Assembly (NCBI GenBank): GCA_021234155.1
Contig: JAJEKV010000059.1
Span: forward strand, 6,123,215 to 6,187,214
DNA from: Isoetes taiwanensis
Taxonomy: Eukaryota; Streptophyta; Lycopodiopsida; Isoetales; Isoetaceae
Reading direction: 5' to 3'
Length of the DNA: 64,000 bases
The notes under the pieces are model-generated. The model searched no databases, was not told the DNA's origin, and saw nothing but the letters and a program-made list of their open reading frames with translations. Positions 1 to 8,613 of this stretch are shown here, piece after piece; position 1 is the first letter of the stretch; each line of letters opens with the position of its first letter. The position numbers and the translations under genes are program-made.

Positions 1-112
1 TAGTAACTTTTGGCTTATATCTCAATTGGTTAGGTAATATTAAAAGGAAGATGCGTACTCATATGGCTTGGTTCTGTGATTATATTGTTGATTATCAAAT
101 CAAAATTGCAAG

Positions 113-185
113 GCTCTCGTGGCCTAATGGATAAGGCATTTGACTTCTAATCAAGAGATTGTGGGTTCGAGTCCCATCGAGAGTG
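113..185 (+). tRNA. tRNA-Arg (UCU), copy 1
   Basis: A 73-nt cloverleaf reads AGA codons. The acceptor GCTCTCG pairs with CGAGAGT (one G-U), discriminator G, and the anticodon loop CTTCTAA gives anticodon TCT. The A box TGGCCTAATGG and B box GGTTCGAGTCC are present. No intron and no encoded CCA. No run of four T follows before the next Thr-like copy. Confidence 0.95.
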
Positions 186-240
186 TGCAAAAGAAAGTGG
201 AGGTGAAAGTGATATATGTTATTATAACTGAGGTGTTGAA

Positions 241-318
241 GCCGTGGTAGCTCGGGCTGTGTAGAGCACCCGCTTAGTAAGCTGGAGGTCTCGAAGTTCG
301 ACTTCAAATGGAAAAGCA
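241..318 (+). pseudogene. Decayed tRNA-Thr (AGU) copy
   Basis: The D arm reads CTCGGGCTGTGTAG and the T arm and acceptor no longer pair. The anticodon loop TTAGTAA is retained. It sits in the odd position of the unit, where every Thr copy is damaged. Confidence 0.75.
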
Positions 319-392
319 TATTTAAACAAAGCCGCGACTCATATGGATTGGTTTTGTGATTATATTGTTGATTATGAAATCAAAATTTGAAG

Positions 393-465
393 GCTCTCGT
401 GGCCTAATGGATAAGGCATTTGACTTCTAATCAAGAGATTGTGGGTTCGAGTCCCATCGAGAGTG
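393..465 (+). tRNA. tRNA-Arg (UCU), copy 2
   Basis: Identical 73-nt cloverleaf to copy 1. A run of eight T at 500-507, 35 nt downstream, is a plausible Pol III terminator before the Thr copy. Confidence 0.95.
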
Positions 466-523
466 TGCAAAAAGAAAGTGGAGGTGTAATTGATATATAT
501 TTTTTTTCAACAGAGGTGTTGAA

Positions 524-598
524 GCTTTTGTAGCTCAGCTTGGTTAGAGCACCCGCTTAGTAAGCTGGAGGTCTTGAGTTCGACTCTCAATGAAAGCA
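524..598 (+). tRNA. tRNA-Thr (AGU), nearly intact copy
   Basis: It differs from the intact Thr copies at 2350, 3272 and 4207 by one extra C in the D loop and one mismatch in the anticodon stem (GCTGG instead of GCGGG). The acceptor and T arm pair as in intact copies. It may be functional or newly inactive. Confidence 0.6.
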
Positions 599-930
599 AA
601 GTGATAATGGGCCTGCAAGGAGTTTCATTTCTAAACGATCAAATCTCTTTATTGATATGCTAGGAAGAAGTGACTTGTACTTGGTTGTTTTACCCAATAA
701 TGCTTCTCTTGATATTTTTTGCAACATGCATTACGATATGTTCTTCACTATTAAGTTTTTTTTCATTTAAGTGGCAATTGACTCGCGACCCTCATCTACA
801 TATTGCTATGGCAAGAGACCGACGAGAGAATGATTGTTTAGATTCAATTATCTTGGATATCTACTCATTTACGCCATCTACCGTGAATCTTTTCTTGCCC
901 ATAAGACGGGCTTTGACTACTAGTAGTAAC
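599..930 (+). repeat. Spacer of the tRNA array (first copy)
   Basis: This spacer recurs near 1525-1835, 2424-2750, 3346-3700 and 4281-4600. In most copies one frame reads through a short stretch containing NNASLDIFWQHALRC before a stop in a T-rich tract, so it may derive from a protein-coding gene. I do not recognise the product. Copy-specific small indels break the frame, so it is probably not coding now. Confidence 0.6.
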
Positions 931-1035
931 TTTTGGCTTATATCTCAATTGGTTAGGTAATATTAAAAGGAAGATGCGCATCATATGGCTTGGTTCTCAT
1001 GATTATATTGTTGATTATCAAATCAAAATTGCAAG

Positions 1036-1108
1036 GCTCTCGTGGCCTAATGGATAAGGCATTTGACTTCTAATCAAGAGATTGTGGGTTCGAGTCCCAT
1101 CGAGAGTG
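1036..1108 (+). tRNA. tRNA-Arg (UCU), copy 3
   Basis: Identical 73-nt cloverleaf with TCT anticodon; no T run follows before the decayed Thr copy. Confidence 0.95.
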
Positions 1109-1164
1109 TGCAAAAAGAAAGTGTAGGTGAAAGTTATATATGTTATTATAATCTGAGGTGTTGA

Positions 1165-1243
1165 AGCTGTGGTAGCTCAGTTGTGTAGAGCACCCATTTA
1201 GTAAGCGGGAGGTCTCGAAGTTCGACTCTCTCAATAAAAAGCA
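1165..1243 (+). pseudogene. Decayed tRNA-Thr (AGU) copy
   Basis: The acceptor 5' side is GCTGTGG, the anticodon stem is CCCAT/GCGGG, and insertions disrupt the T arm. The anticodon loop is still TTAGTAA. Confidence 0.75.
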
Positions 1244-1318
1244 TATTTAAACAAAGCCGCATACTCCTATGGATAGGTTTTGTGATTATAATGTTGATTA
1301 TGAAATCAAAGTTGGAAG

Positions 1319-1391
1319 GTTCTCGTGGCCTAATGGATAAGGCATTTGACTTCTAATCAAGAGATTGTGGGTTCGAGTCCCATCGAGAGTG
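1319..1391 (+). tRNA. tRNA-Arg (UCU), copy 4, variant acceptor
   Basis: Same gene with C2 changed to T (GTTCTCG), which replaces a C-G pair with a T-G wobble. Everything else matches. A T9 run at 1426-1434 may terminate transcription. Confidence 0.9.
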
Positions 1392-1450
1392 TGCAAAAAG
1401 AAAGTGGAGGTGTAATTGATATATATTTTTTTTTAAACAGAGGTGTTGAA

Positions 1451-1524
1451 GCTTTTGTAGCTCGGGCTTGGTTAGAGCACCCGCTTAGTAAGCGGGAGGT
1501 CTTGAGTTTGACTCAATGAAAGCA
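1451..1524 (+). pseudogene. Damaged tRNA-Thr (AGU) copy
   Basis: It occupies the even position that holds intact Thr genes elsewhere, and its anticodon arm CCCGC/GCGGG is perfect. The D arm has an insertion (CTCGGGCTTGG) and the T arm is shortened so that its stem is lost. Confidence 0.65.
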
Positions 1525-1942
1525 AAGTGATAATGGCCTTTTTAAGGAGTTTTCATTTCTAAACGCATCAAATCTCTTTATTGATATGCTAGGAAGAAGT
1601 GACTTGTACTTGGTTGTTTTACCCAATAATGCTTCTCTTGATATTTTTTGGCAACATGCATTACGATGTGTAGAGCACCCGTTTTTTTTCATTTAAGTGG
1701 CAATTGACTCGTGACCTCATCTACATATTGCTATGGCAAGAGACCGACGTGAGAATGATTGTTTAGATTCAATTATCTTGGATATCTACTCATTTACGTC
1801 ATCTACCGTGAATCTTTTCTTGCCCATAAGACGTAACTTTTGGCTTATATCTCAATTGGTTAGGTAATATTAAAAGGAAGATGCGTACTCATATGGCTTG
1901 GTTCTGTGATTATATTGTTGATTATCAAATCAAAATTGCAAG

Positions 1943-2015
1943 GCTCTCGTGGCCTAATGGATAAGGCATTTGACTTCTAATCAAGAGATTGTGGGTTCGA
2001 GTCCCATCGAGAGTG
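1943..2015 (+). tRNA. tRNA-Arg (UCU), copy 5
   Basis: Canonical copy. From here no run of four T occurs until 2330-2333, past the decayed Thr copy and Arg copy 6, so one primary transcript could span all three. Confidence 0.95.
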
Positions 2016-2071
2016 TGCAAAAGAAAGTGGAGGTGAAAGTGATATATGTTATTATAATCTGAGGTGTTGAA

Positions 2072-2145
2072 GCTGTGGTAGCTCAGTTGTGTAGAGCACC
2101 CGTTTAGTAAGCGGGAGGTCTAGAGTTCGACTCTCAAAGAAAGCA
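2072..2145 (+). pseudogene. Decayed tRNA-Thr (AGU) copy
   Basis: The length of 74 nt and the anticodon arm (CCCGT/GCGGG, loop TTAGTAA) are kept, but the acceptor GCTGTGG does not pair with AGAAAGC and the T stem has a mismatch. This is the least damaged odd-position copy. Confidence 0.65.
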
Positions 2146-2220
2146 TATTTAAACGAAGCCGCGTACTCCTATGGATAGGTCTTGTGATTATAATGTTGAT
2201 TATGAAATCAAAGTTGGAAG

Positions 2221-2293
2221 GCTCTCGTGGCCTAATGGATAAGGCATTTGACTTCTAATCAAGAGATTGTGGGTTCGAGTCCCATCGAGAGTG
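2221..2293 (+). tRNA. tRNA-Arg (UCU), copy 6
   Basis: Canonical 73-nt copy; TTTT at 2330-2333 follows before the intact Thr gene. Confidence 0.95.
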
Positions 2294-2349
2294 TGCAAAA
2301 AGAAAGTGGAGGTGTAATTGATATACTTGTTTTAAACAGAGGTGTTGAA

Positions 2350-2423
2350 GCTTTTGTAGCTCAGTTGGTTAGAGCACCCGTTTAGTAAGCGGGAGGTCTT
2401 GAGTTCGACTCTCAATGAAAGCA
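2350..2423 (+). tRNA. tRNA-Thr (AGU), intact
   Basis: A 74-nt cloverleaf reads ACU, and ACC after A34-to-inosine editing. Acceptor GCTTTTG pairs with TGAAAGC (two G-U pairs), discriminator A; anticodon arm CCCGT/GCGGG with loop TTAGTAA; T arm TTGAG/CTCAA with loop TTCGACT. A TATA-like stretch lies about 25-30 nt upstream. Confidence 0.92.
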
Positions 2424-2858
2424 AAGTGATAATGGCCTGCAAGGAGTTTCATTTCTAAACGCATCAAATCTCTTTATTGATATGCTAGGAAGAAGTGACT
2501 TGTACTTGGTTGTTTTACCCAATAATGCTTCTCTTGATATTTGGCAACATGCATTACGATGTGTTCTTCACTATTAATTTTTTTTTAGTTTAAGTGGCAA
2601 TTGACTCGTGACCTCATCTACATATTGCTATGGCAAGAGACCGACGTGAGAATGATTGTTTAGATTCAATTATCTTGGATATCTACTCATTTACGTCATC
2701 TACCGTGAATCTTTTCTTGCCCATAAGACGTGGCTTTGACTACTAGTAGTAACTTTTGGCTTATATCTCAATTGGTTAGGTAATATTAAAAGGAAGATGC
2801 GTACTCATATGGCTTGGTTCTGTGATTATATTGTTGATTATCAAATCAAAATTGCAAG

Positions 2859-2931
2859 GCTCTCGTGGCCTAATGGATAAGGCATTTGACTTCTAATCAA
2901 GAGATTGTGGGTTCGAGTCCCATCGAGAGTG
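2859..2931 (+). tRNA. tRNA-Arg (UCU), copy 7
   Basis: Canonical copy. Its 3' flank resembles that of even-position copies (GGAGGTGTAATTG) but lacks their T run, suggesting gene conversion or recombination between unit halves. Confidence 0.95.
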
Positions 2932-2988
2932 TGCAAAAAGAAAGTGGAGGTGTAATTGATATATGTTGTTATAATCTGAGGTGTTAAA

Positions 2989-3067
2989 GCTTTGGTAGCT
3001 CAGGCTTGTGTAGAGCACCCGCTTAGTAAGCTGGGAGGTCTCGAAGTTCGACTCTCAAATAAAAGCA
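2989..3067 (+). pseudogene. Decayed tRNA-Thr (AGU) copy
   Basis: Insertions in the D arm (CAGGCTTGTG), variable loop and T arm lengthen it to 79 nt. The anticodon loop TTAGTAA remains. Confidence 0.75.
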
Positions 3068-3142
3068 TATTTAAACGAAGCCGCAGACTCCTATGGATTG
3101 GTTTTGTGATTATATTGTTGATTATCAAATCAAAATTGCAAG

Positions 3143-3215
3143 GCTCTCGTGGCCTAATGGATAAGGCATTTGACTTCTAATCAAGAGATTGTGGGTTCGA
3201 GTCCCATCGAGAGTG
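3143..3215 (+). tRNA. tRNA-Arg (UCU), copy 8
   Basis: Canonical copy. Unlike other even-position copies its 5' flank (TTGTTGATTATCAAATCAAAA) is of the odd-position type. T8 at 3248-3255 follows. Confidence 0.95.
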
Positions 3216-3271
3216 TGCAAAAAGAAAGTGGAGGTGTAATTGATATATTTTTTTTAAACAGAGGTGTTGAA

Positions 3272-3345
3272 GCTTTTGTAGCTCAGTTGGTTAGAGCACC
3301 CGTTTAGTAAGCGGGAGGTCTTGAGTTCGACTCTCAATGAAAGCA
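3272..3345 (+). tRNA. tRNA-Thr (AGU), intact
   Basis: Identical in sequence to the intact copy at 2350, with all stems paired. Confidence 0.92.
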
Positions 3346-3802
3346 AAGTGATAATGGCCTGCAAGGAGTTTCATTTCTAAACGCATCAAATCTCTTTATT
3401 GATATGCTAGGAAGAAGTGACTTGTACTTGGTTGTTTTACCCAATAATGCTTCTCTTGATATTTTTTGGCAACATGCATTACGATATGTTCTTCACTATT
3501 AAGTTTTTTTTTCACTATTAATTTTTTTTTCGTTTAAGTGGCAATTGACTCGTGACCTCATCTACATATTGCTATGGCAAGAGACCGACGTGAGAATGAT
3601 TGTTTAGATTCAATTATCTTGGATATCTACTCATTTACGTCATCTACCATGAATCTTTTCTTGCCCATAAGACGTGGCTTTGACTACTAGTAGTAACTTT
3701 TGGCTTATATCTCAATTGGTTAGGTAATATTAAAAGGAAGATGCGTACTCATATGGCTTGGTTCTGTGATTATATTGTTGATTATCAAATCAAAATTGCA
3801 AG

Positions 3803-3875
3803 GCTCTCGTGGCCTAATGGATAAGGCATTTGACTTCTAATCAAGAGATTGTGGGTTCGAGTCCCATCGAGAGTG
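3803..3875 (+). tRNA. tRNA-Arg (UCU), copy 9
   Basis: Canonical copy. No TTTT occurs until 4183, so a transcript could include the truncated Thr copy and Arg copy 10. Confidence 0.95.
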
Positions 3876-3931
3876 TGCAAAAGAAAGTGGAGGTGAAAGT
3901 GATATATGTTGTTATAATCTGAGGTGTTGAA

Positions 3932-4000
3932 GCTTTGGTAGCTCAGTTGTGTAGAGCACCCGTTTAGTAAGCGGGAGGTCTCGAGTTCGACTCTAAGGCA
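3932..4000 (+). pseudogene. Truncated tRNA-Thr (AGU) copy
   Basis: The anticodon arm is perfect, but part of the T arm and most of the 3' acceptor strand are deleted, leaving 69 nt. Confidence 0.75.
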
Positions 4001-4075
4001 TATTTAAACGAAGCCGCGTACTCCTATGGATAGGTCTTGTGATTATAATGTTGATTATGAAATCAAAGTTAGAAG

Positions 4076-4148
4076 GTTCTCGTGGCCTAATGGATAAGGC
4101 ATTTGACTTCTAATCAAGAGATTGTGGGTTCGAGTCCCATCGAGAGTG
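4076..4148 (+). tRNA. tRNA-Arg (UCU), copy 10, variant acceptor
   Basis: Carries the same C2-to-T change as copy 4 (GTTCTCG); otherwise canonical. T8 at 4183-4190 follows. Confidence 0.9.
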
Positions 4149-4206
4149 TGCAAAAAGAAAGTGGAGGTGTAATTGATATATATTTTTTTTAAACAGAGGT
4201 GTTGAA

Positions 4207-4280
4207 GCTTTTGTAGCTCAGTTGGTTAGAGCACCCGTTTAGTAAGCGGGAGGTCTTGAGTTCGACTCTCAATGAAAGCA
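4207..4280 (+). tRNA. tRNA-Thr (AGU), intact
   Basis: Identical to the intact copies at 2350 and 3272. Confidence 0.92.
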
Positions 4281-4708
4281 AAGTGATAATGAGGAGTTTC
4301 ATTTCTAAACGCATCAAATCTCTTTATTGATATGCTAGGAAGAAGTGACTTGTACTTGGTTGTTTTACCCAATAATGCTTCTCTTGATATTTTTTGGCAA
4401 CATGCATTACGATATGTTCTTCACTATTAAGTTTTTTTTCATTTAAGTGGCAATTGACTCGTGACCTCATCTACATATTGCTATGGCAAGAGACCGACAG
4501 AATGATTGTTTAGATTCAATTATCTTGGATATCTACTCATTTACGTCATCTACCGTGAATCTTTTCTTGCCCATAAGATGTGGCTTTGACTACTAGTAGT
4601 AACTTTTGGCTTATATCTCAATTGGTTAGGTAATATTAAAAGGAAGATGCGTACTCATATGGCTTGGTTCTGTGATTATATTGTTGATTATCAAATCAAA
4701 ATTGCAAG

Positions 4709-4781
4709 GCTCTCGTGGCCTAATGGATAAGGCATTTGACTTCTAATCAAGAGATTGTGGGTTCGAGTCCCATCGAGAGTG
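4709..4781 (+). tRNA. tRNA-Arg (UCU), copy 11
   Basis: Canonical copy and last of the array. The unit breaks off at about 4985, inside the region that would lead to the next Arg gene. Confidence 0.95.
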
Positions 4782-4837
4782 TGCAAAAGAAAGTGGAGGT
4801 GAAAGTGATATATGTTGTTATAATCTGAGGTGTTGAA

Positions 4838-4914
4838 GCTGTGGTAGCTCGGGCTTGTGTAGAGCACCCGCTTAGTAAGCTGGAGGTCTCGAAGTTCACT
4901 CTCAAATAAAAGCA
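4838..4914 (+). pseudogene. Decayed tRNA-Thr (AGU) copy
   Basis: D-arm insertion (CTCGGGCTTGTG) and T-loop deletion (AGTTCACTCT) destroy the fold; the anticodon loop TTAGTAA is kept. Confidence 0.75.
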
Positions 4915-4980
4915 TATTTAAACGGCCGCTGCACTCCTATGGATAGGTCTTGTGATTATAATGTTGATTATGAAATCAAA

Positions 4981-5487
4981 GTTAGCTTATTATAATGTTT
5001 TTAGTTATTGTTTGGATCCAGCCCTAGATCGGACGTTTGAGTTAAAATATTAACTGTGCCTTTGATTTTTTTTTTCGCCTTGCTCGAAATGGTTCTCAAG
5101 CTATGGCCACACCTACTGAAAGGCTGCTTAGGGGTTAGTCCTTTTGTTTGTCAATACACCTTCGTGGTTCTCAGCTATGGCTTTCACCCGAGCCAAGTCC
5201 CCATCCTTTCTTCAGCCTCCCCCCTTTCAAGCTATGGTCAGTTTTGACCCGCGAAAGCACGTCGTAGGGGCCTTACTTCAACATGTCATCTCTTTTCGAG
5301 AATATTATACCCCGATTGGTTTAGGTGAGGAAGATCAAGGGGACGAGGATTCGACTGCGCTTTTGCTGTTAAACGGCACACTAAGATTGCCAGTAAATTT
5401 ATGTTCGAAGTTCTCAGAGGTGAAGATCACAAAAGCTGAGCAGAGAATAGATAATCCTTCTGTTGATGAGTCCCGGTAGATGCCACC
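4981..5487. other. Anonymous junction after the tRNA array
   Basis: The array ends abruptly near 4985. An open frame from 5144 to 5479 (111 codons) contains no motif I recognise. Confidence 0.3.
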
Positions 5488-5658
5488 ATGGCGGCAGATT
5501 CGTCATTGCATTATCACAGTTCTTTTCAGCTGCTTCTTAGGTTTCCTCATACCTTGCACGACCATCTCTCCTGCATCTATGTTATGTCTCATATAGCACC
5601 AGCGACCGACGGCCTATTGCTTTGCACGGCCATCTCTTCTGCATCTGCTACTAACAAG
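5488..5658 (+). other. Possible 5' exon of the zinc-finger gene
   Basis: An ATG at 5488 in good context (ccaccATGG) opens 57 codons ending in AAG followed by GTATGT, a strong plant donor. The next AG acceptor with recognisable coding sequence is at 6186. The peptide is not recognised, so assignment to the YY1-like gene is inference. Confidence 0.25.
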
Positions 5659-6186
5659 GTATGTTCTCTTTGTCTGGATCTTCATTAATGAGTTTCACAT
5701 TGGCAATGTGCATTTGATTTTTATTTAATTAGCTGCATGCAAGCCTGTTTATTGCGAAAATCATATGGGTTTTCTTCAGCACAACTTACAGCTAAAAAAT
5801 GCTTCAGCTGCAAAATAAGGGCCCTGTATATAGAGGAGCAGGGATGTTAGAAGCATGGATCTTTTAAGCTATTAGAGTTTGTCTTCCAAGCATGGATCTT
5901 TTGAATAAAAGGCAGGTTCCGGTAGACCATCAAGTTCTGCGTCCGCACAAACAGGTCGGTTTTGAGCTTTTGCGTTGAAACTCTGTACCTGTCACTAGGC
6001 AAATGGTTTCTTTCATTTCTTCGCAAATTTGTCTTTCTCATCCATCTTTTAGTACATGATAAATTAGTGAATTTTGTGGCATTTTTAGTATTGCAGTTTC
6101 CTGTATTATTTAGACTGTAACAAAGTCTTGGTTTTAGCATGCATGCCAAATGCATAAGCGCATTTTCTTATATTCATGTCTTGCAG

Positions 6187-6696
6187 GTTTTTCAGGGTGA
6201 CTCAGGATACTGTTCTTGGCAATGGGAAGTGCTCTTTATTGAAGTGGGTCAGTGGTAATCTCTTGAATTATGCTTGCATAATTGTCGTTTTGCAATCTTC
6301 ACCATTAGTCCAAAGAATTGACTTGAATTGTCCTTTTATAGATTTGATGGTTCTCATTTGGGTGGTGTTGTGTAATGTGCAGCGATTTATGGATAGTTCA
6401 AAGTTGAAGAGACATCATCTAATCCATATTGGAGAAAAACACTTCGTATGCAGTTTCGAAGGATGTAGAAAAGTAAGCTTTGTTCTGTTCAATATTATTT
6501 TGCATCTGAGTTTACCTGAGATCTTTTCTCATTAGTTTTAAATATCATTGAACCATAGGCATTCTCCCTTGATTTCAATTTGCGCAATCACATGAGGACG
6601 CACACTTTGGAGAACTACCATACGTGTACATATTGTGGCAAGCGATATGCTCATGAATACAAATTACGCAGTCATTTGACGGCACATCATGATAAG
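6187..6696 (+). pseudogene. YY1-like C2H2 zinc-finger gene, three exons of a probable fragment
   Basis: Exon 6383-6472 reads from RFMDSSKLKRHHLIH to EGCRK, and exon 6559-6696 from AFSLDFNLRNHMRTH to KLRSHLTAHHDK. Both are flanked by AG acceptors and GT donors and spell the C-terminal half of one C2H2 finger plus two full fingers. The order and wording match the plant YY1 family (Arabidopsis At4g06634), DNA-binding transcription regulators. A short upstream segment at 6187-6254 contains TQDTVLGNGKCSLLKWV, resembling the N-terminal part of that family. The exon with the first finger and the Cys pair of the second is not present between 6255 and 6382, and no exons for the rest are found before the Helitron starts. 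It may be a truncated gene, a Helitron-associated fragment, or a gene whose remaining exons lie beyond the Helitron. Confidence 0.75.
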
Positions 6697-7172
6697 GTAA
6701 TTGGTTTAATGTTTTAGCATCGTGCGAAAGATGACTCTGTGTTGCAGAAACTGATGCATTTGTCTCTGTGTTTGGATATTCATCTACAAAGTCTGATTGA
6801 TTAGGGCAGCAAGCATCTGCAGCCATATTATATATCTCAGATAACATTCTACATCCAAAGGTAAAAAGCTGATACAACCTATATTGAATGACTTTCCTTT
6901 CTGCGTCAAGCCAGATTGAGCATAGATTTGAATCTTTTTTTCAGATGTATATTAGAGCATTTAAAGGAGATCTTTGCAGCTATTTATAGTCTTTGTAGCG
7001 GTGTTTCTTGCTCGGGCATCAAGCTCGAGTTTGCTATTTCATTTCAAATATTTTGCATGAATCTTCTCATCCTATTTCCAACTGTAAATGGTATTAAATT
7101 TATGTCTACATGCTTTATGTTTAGTGGAAAAAAACCTTGCCAAATATACACCAAAATATACTAAAGGCTGGA
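6697..7172. other. Intron-like AT-rich DNA
   Basis: This is AT-rich sequence without a recognisable exon after the GT donor at 6697. Near its end the words ACACCAAAATATACTAAAGGC and a close variant occur in tandem (7147-7195), next to the candidate Helitron 5' end. Confidence 0.3.
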
Positions 7173-7334
7173 GTCTACACCAAATATACTAAAGGCAAGT
7201 CTTAAACTTAAAACACCTTAATAAATTTAGCTAGATTGGATAGTTTATTTTCCAAATGATTTTGTTGACGGGTTCTAAGCTGGATATACTACGAAGGTTA
7301 TAAGTTCTGCATTGCTAACCATAACTTCACTCTC

Positions 7335-7640
7335 GACCACACGCCACACGATAAACCTTTAAAAAAACAAAAAGGTTCACGTTTTAACAAAAAGTAACAA
7401 AAAGCCCTTTTCACGTGAATGGGAAAAAGGTTCGCGTTTTAAGGTTCACGTGATTTTGTTCACGTTTTAACAAAAAGGTGCGTTTTAAACCTTTTCACTT
7501 TGGCCTTTTTTAGCCCTTTTACAAGAAGGCTATTGCCTTTTTAGCCTTTTCACTTTACCCCTTTTTTAGCCCTTCAAACCAACGTAAAAGGTCTAAACAA
7601 AAGGCACAAAAAGATACCTTTTGCCTTTTGCCTTTAGCTA
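7335..7640. repeat. Low-complexity repeats upstream of the Helitron ORF
   Basis: Imperfect repeats of GGTTCACGTTTTAACAAAAAG and of TTTTAGCCTTTT-type words fill the 5' region of the Helitron. No coding signal. Confidence 0.5.
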
Positions 7641-7708
7641 GGTTTAAAATGATTAGTAGAGGAGCAAGGTCTCATAAAACTTAATATCTTTTTGATAGCT
7701 AATTCGTA

Positions 7709-7899
7709 ATGACGGAAGAACGGGAAAGAAGGCTTTCATCTGCAAGAAATAATTACAAGGAAAAACATGCTAGAGAGACACCTCAAGACCGCGAAGCTCG
7801 ATTGGAAAAACGAAAAGAGTATTACAAGAAAAGAAAGCTGCAACAGGCTACTAGAGAGACACTTCAGGACCGTGAAGCTCGATTGGAAAAACAAAGAGA
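7709..7899 (+). pseudogene. Helitron Rep-helicase, N-terminal segment
   Basis: The ATG at 7709 opens a charged region with repeats of the type ETPQDREARLEKRKEYYKKR, likely helical, as found at the N terminus of plant Helitron proteins. The frame runs to CAA AGA GA at 7899 and is cut there by the TIR of the nested transposon. Joined to 19763 it reads through as ...EKQRE then Y..KKRKLQQATRETEEE, apart from one extra T. The segment duplicates its own KKRKLQQATRET motif, so the N terminus is a tandem repeat. Confidence 0.8.
7896..7899 (+). repeat. Target-site duplication GAGA, left
   Basis: GAGA directly precedes the left terminal inverted repeat and is repeated at 19759-19762. Keeping one copy restores the Helitron codons CAA AGA GAG TAT. 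The site is GA-rich, so part of the match could be chance. Confidence 0.65.
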
Positions 7900-7931
7900 A
7901 ACCATCATTCAATTAAATTGGGATTATGTCT
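7900..7931 (+). repeat. Left terminal inverted repeat (32 bp)
   Basis: Begins AACCATCATTCAATTAAATT and matches the reverse complement of 19727-19758 at all 32 positions; similarity stops sharply after that. Confidence 0.92.
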
Positions 7932-8613
7932 TAATTTTGGGATAAATTTTATATTGCACTTTTTTAGTAACTTTGTTAAATTCACTTTTTTAGTAACTTT
8001 GTTGCCCTTAGACTAGAATAGACGTTAACATATAATCACACACGGGAATATAAATTCACACCTTAACTTCAAATTACAAAATCATATATCATGAAACTCA
8101 AGTAATACACAACTTTTATTAAAAATGATTGATACATAGTAATCGTTTATCATTTTTCCACCAACATCCCCAAGGATATGAGAACCTTATTCCTTACATC
8201 CCCGAGGTATTGTAACTCTCATTGCTTTTACTAGGAATAGTTTTTGAGTCCATGAGTACAATACGGTTTCAATGTCTTAGCCAAAGATCGTGATCACTAG
8301 GATTTCTCCTCCACCTCTTTGTCCAACAATCACCAATATCTTTCTTTTATCTATGACATTACTCAACCGATGTACTGGACACCACCATTCCACGCCAAGA
8401 CCTTATTGAAGTTAACATCACCTTCTTCTTTGCAAATATAAAGAGATAGTCCATCCCAACCACACCGATAGGTCTCTAGATCTGCTGGTTTTACTACTAC
8501 AAATTGGTGGCACTCCACGCCGAGAAGGTTCATAACAATCCATGCCTAGATATTTTGGCCTATCCTTCTTAGGACCAACATAGTGTTTATCGATTGAGGA
8601 GGAGCATATGCCT

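Larger units (their letters stand above)
1..4980 (+). repeat. Tandem tRNA-Arg/tRNA-Thr gene array
   Basis: Eleven tRNA-Arg(UCU) genes start at 113, 393, 1036, 1319, 1943, 2221, 2859, 3143, 3803, 4076 and 4709. Gaps alternate between about 280 bp and 625-660 bp, so the unit is Arg, Thr-like, Arg, Thr, then a spacer, with a period of about 910-930 bp. Units are very similar but differ by small indels. Each Arg gene is preceded by a TATATTG/TATAATG element and CAA motifs, typical of plant tRNA genes. Five units are complete or nearly so, the first and last are cut. Tandem tRNA clusters are known in plants (Arabidopsis Pro and Ser-Tyr-Tyr arrays); I do not know of this Arg-Thr combination, which is a statement about my knowledge, not a search. 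Confidence 0.93.

Noticed and set aside
95-319. Minus-strand open frame over the first tRNA genes (also at 4691-4915)
   Set aside because: It is the antisense of tRNA-Arg and Thr copies; the recurrent peptide is a by-product of the tRNA repeat.
1-4980. CRISPR array
   Set aside because: Repeats are tRNA genes with Pol III signals in plant DNA, with long irregular spacers.
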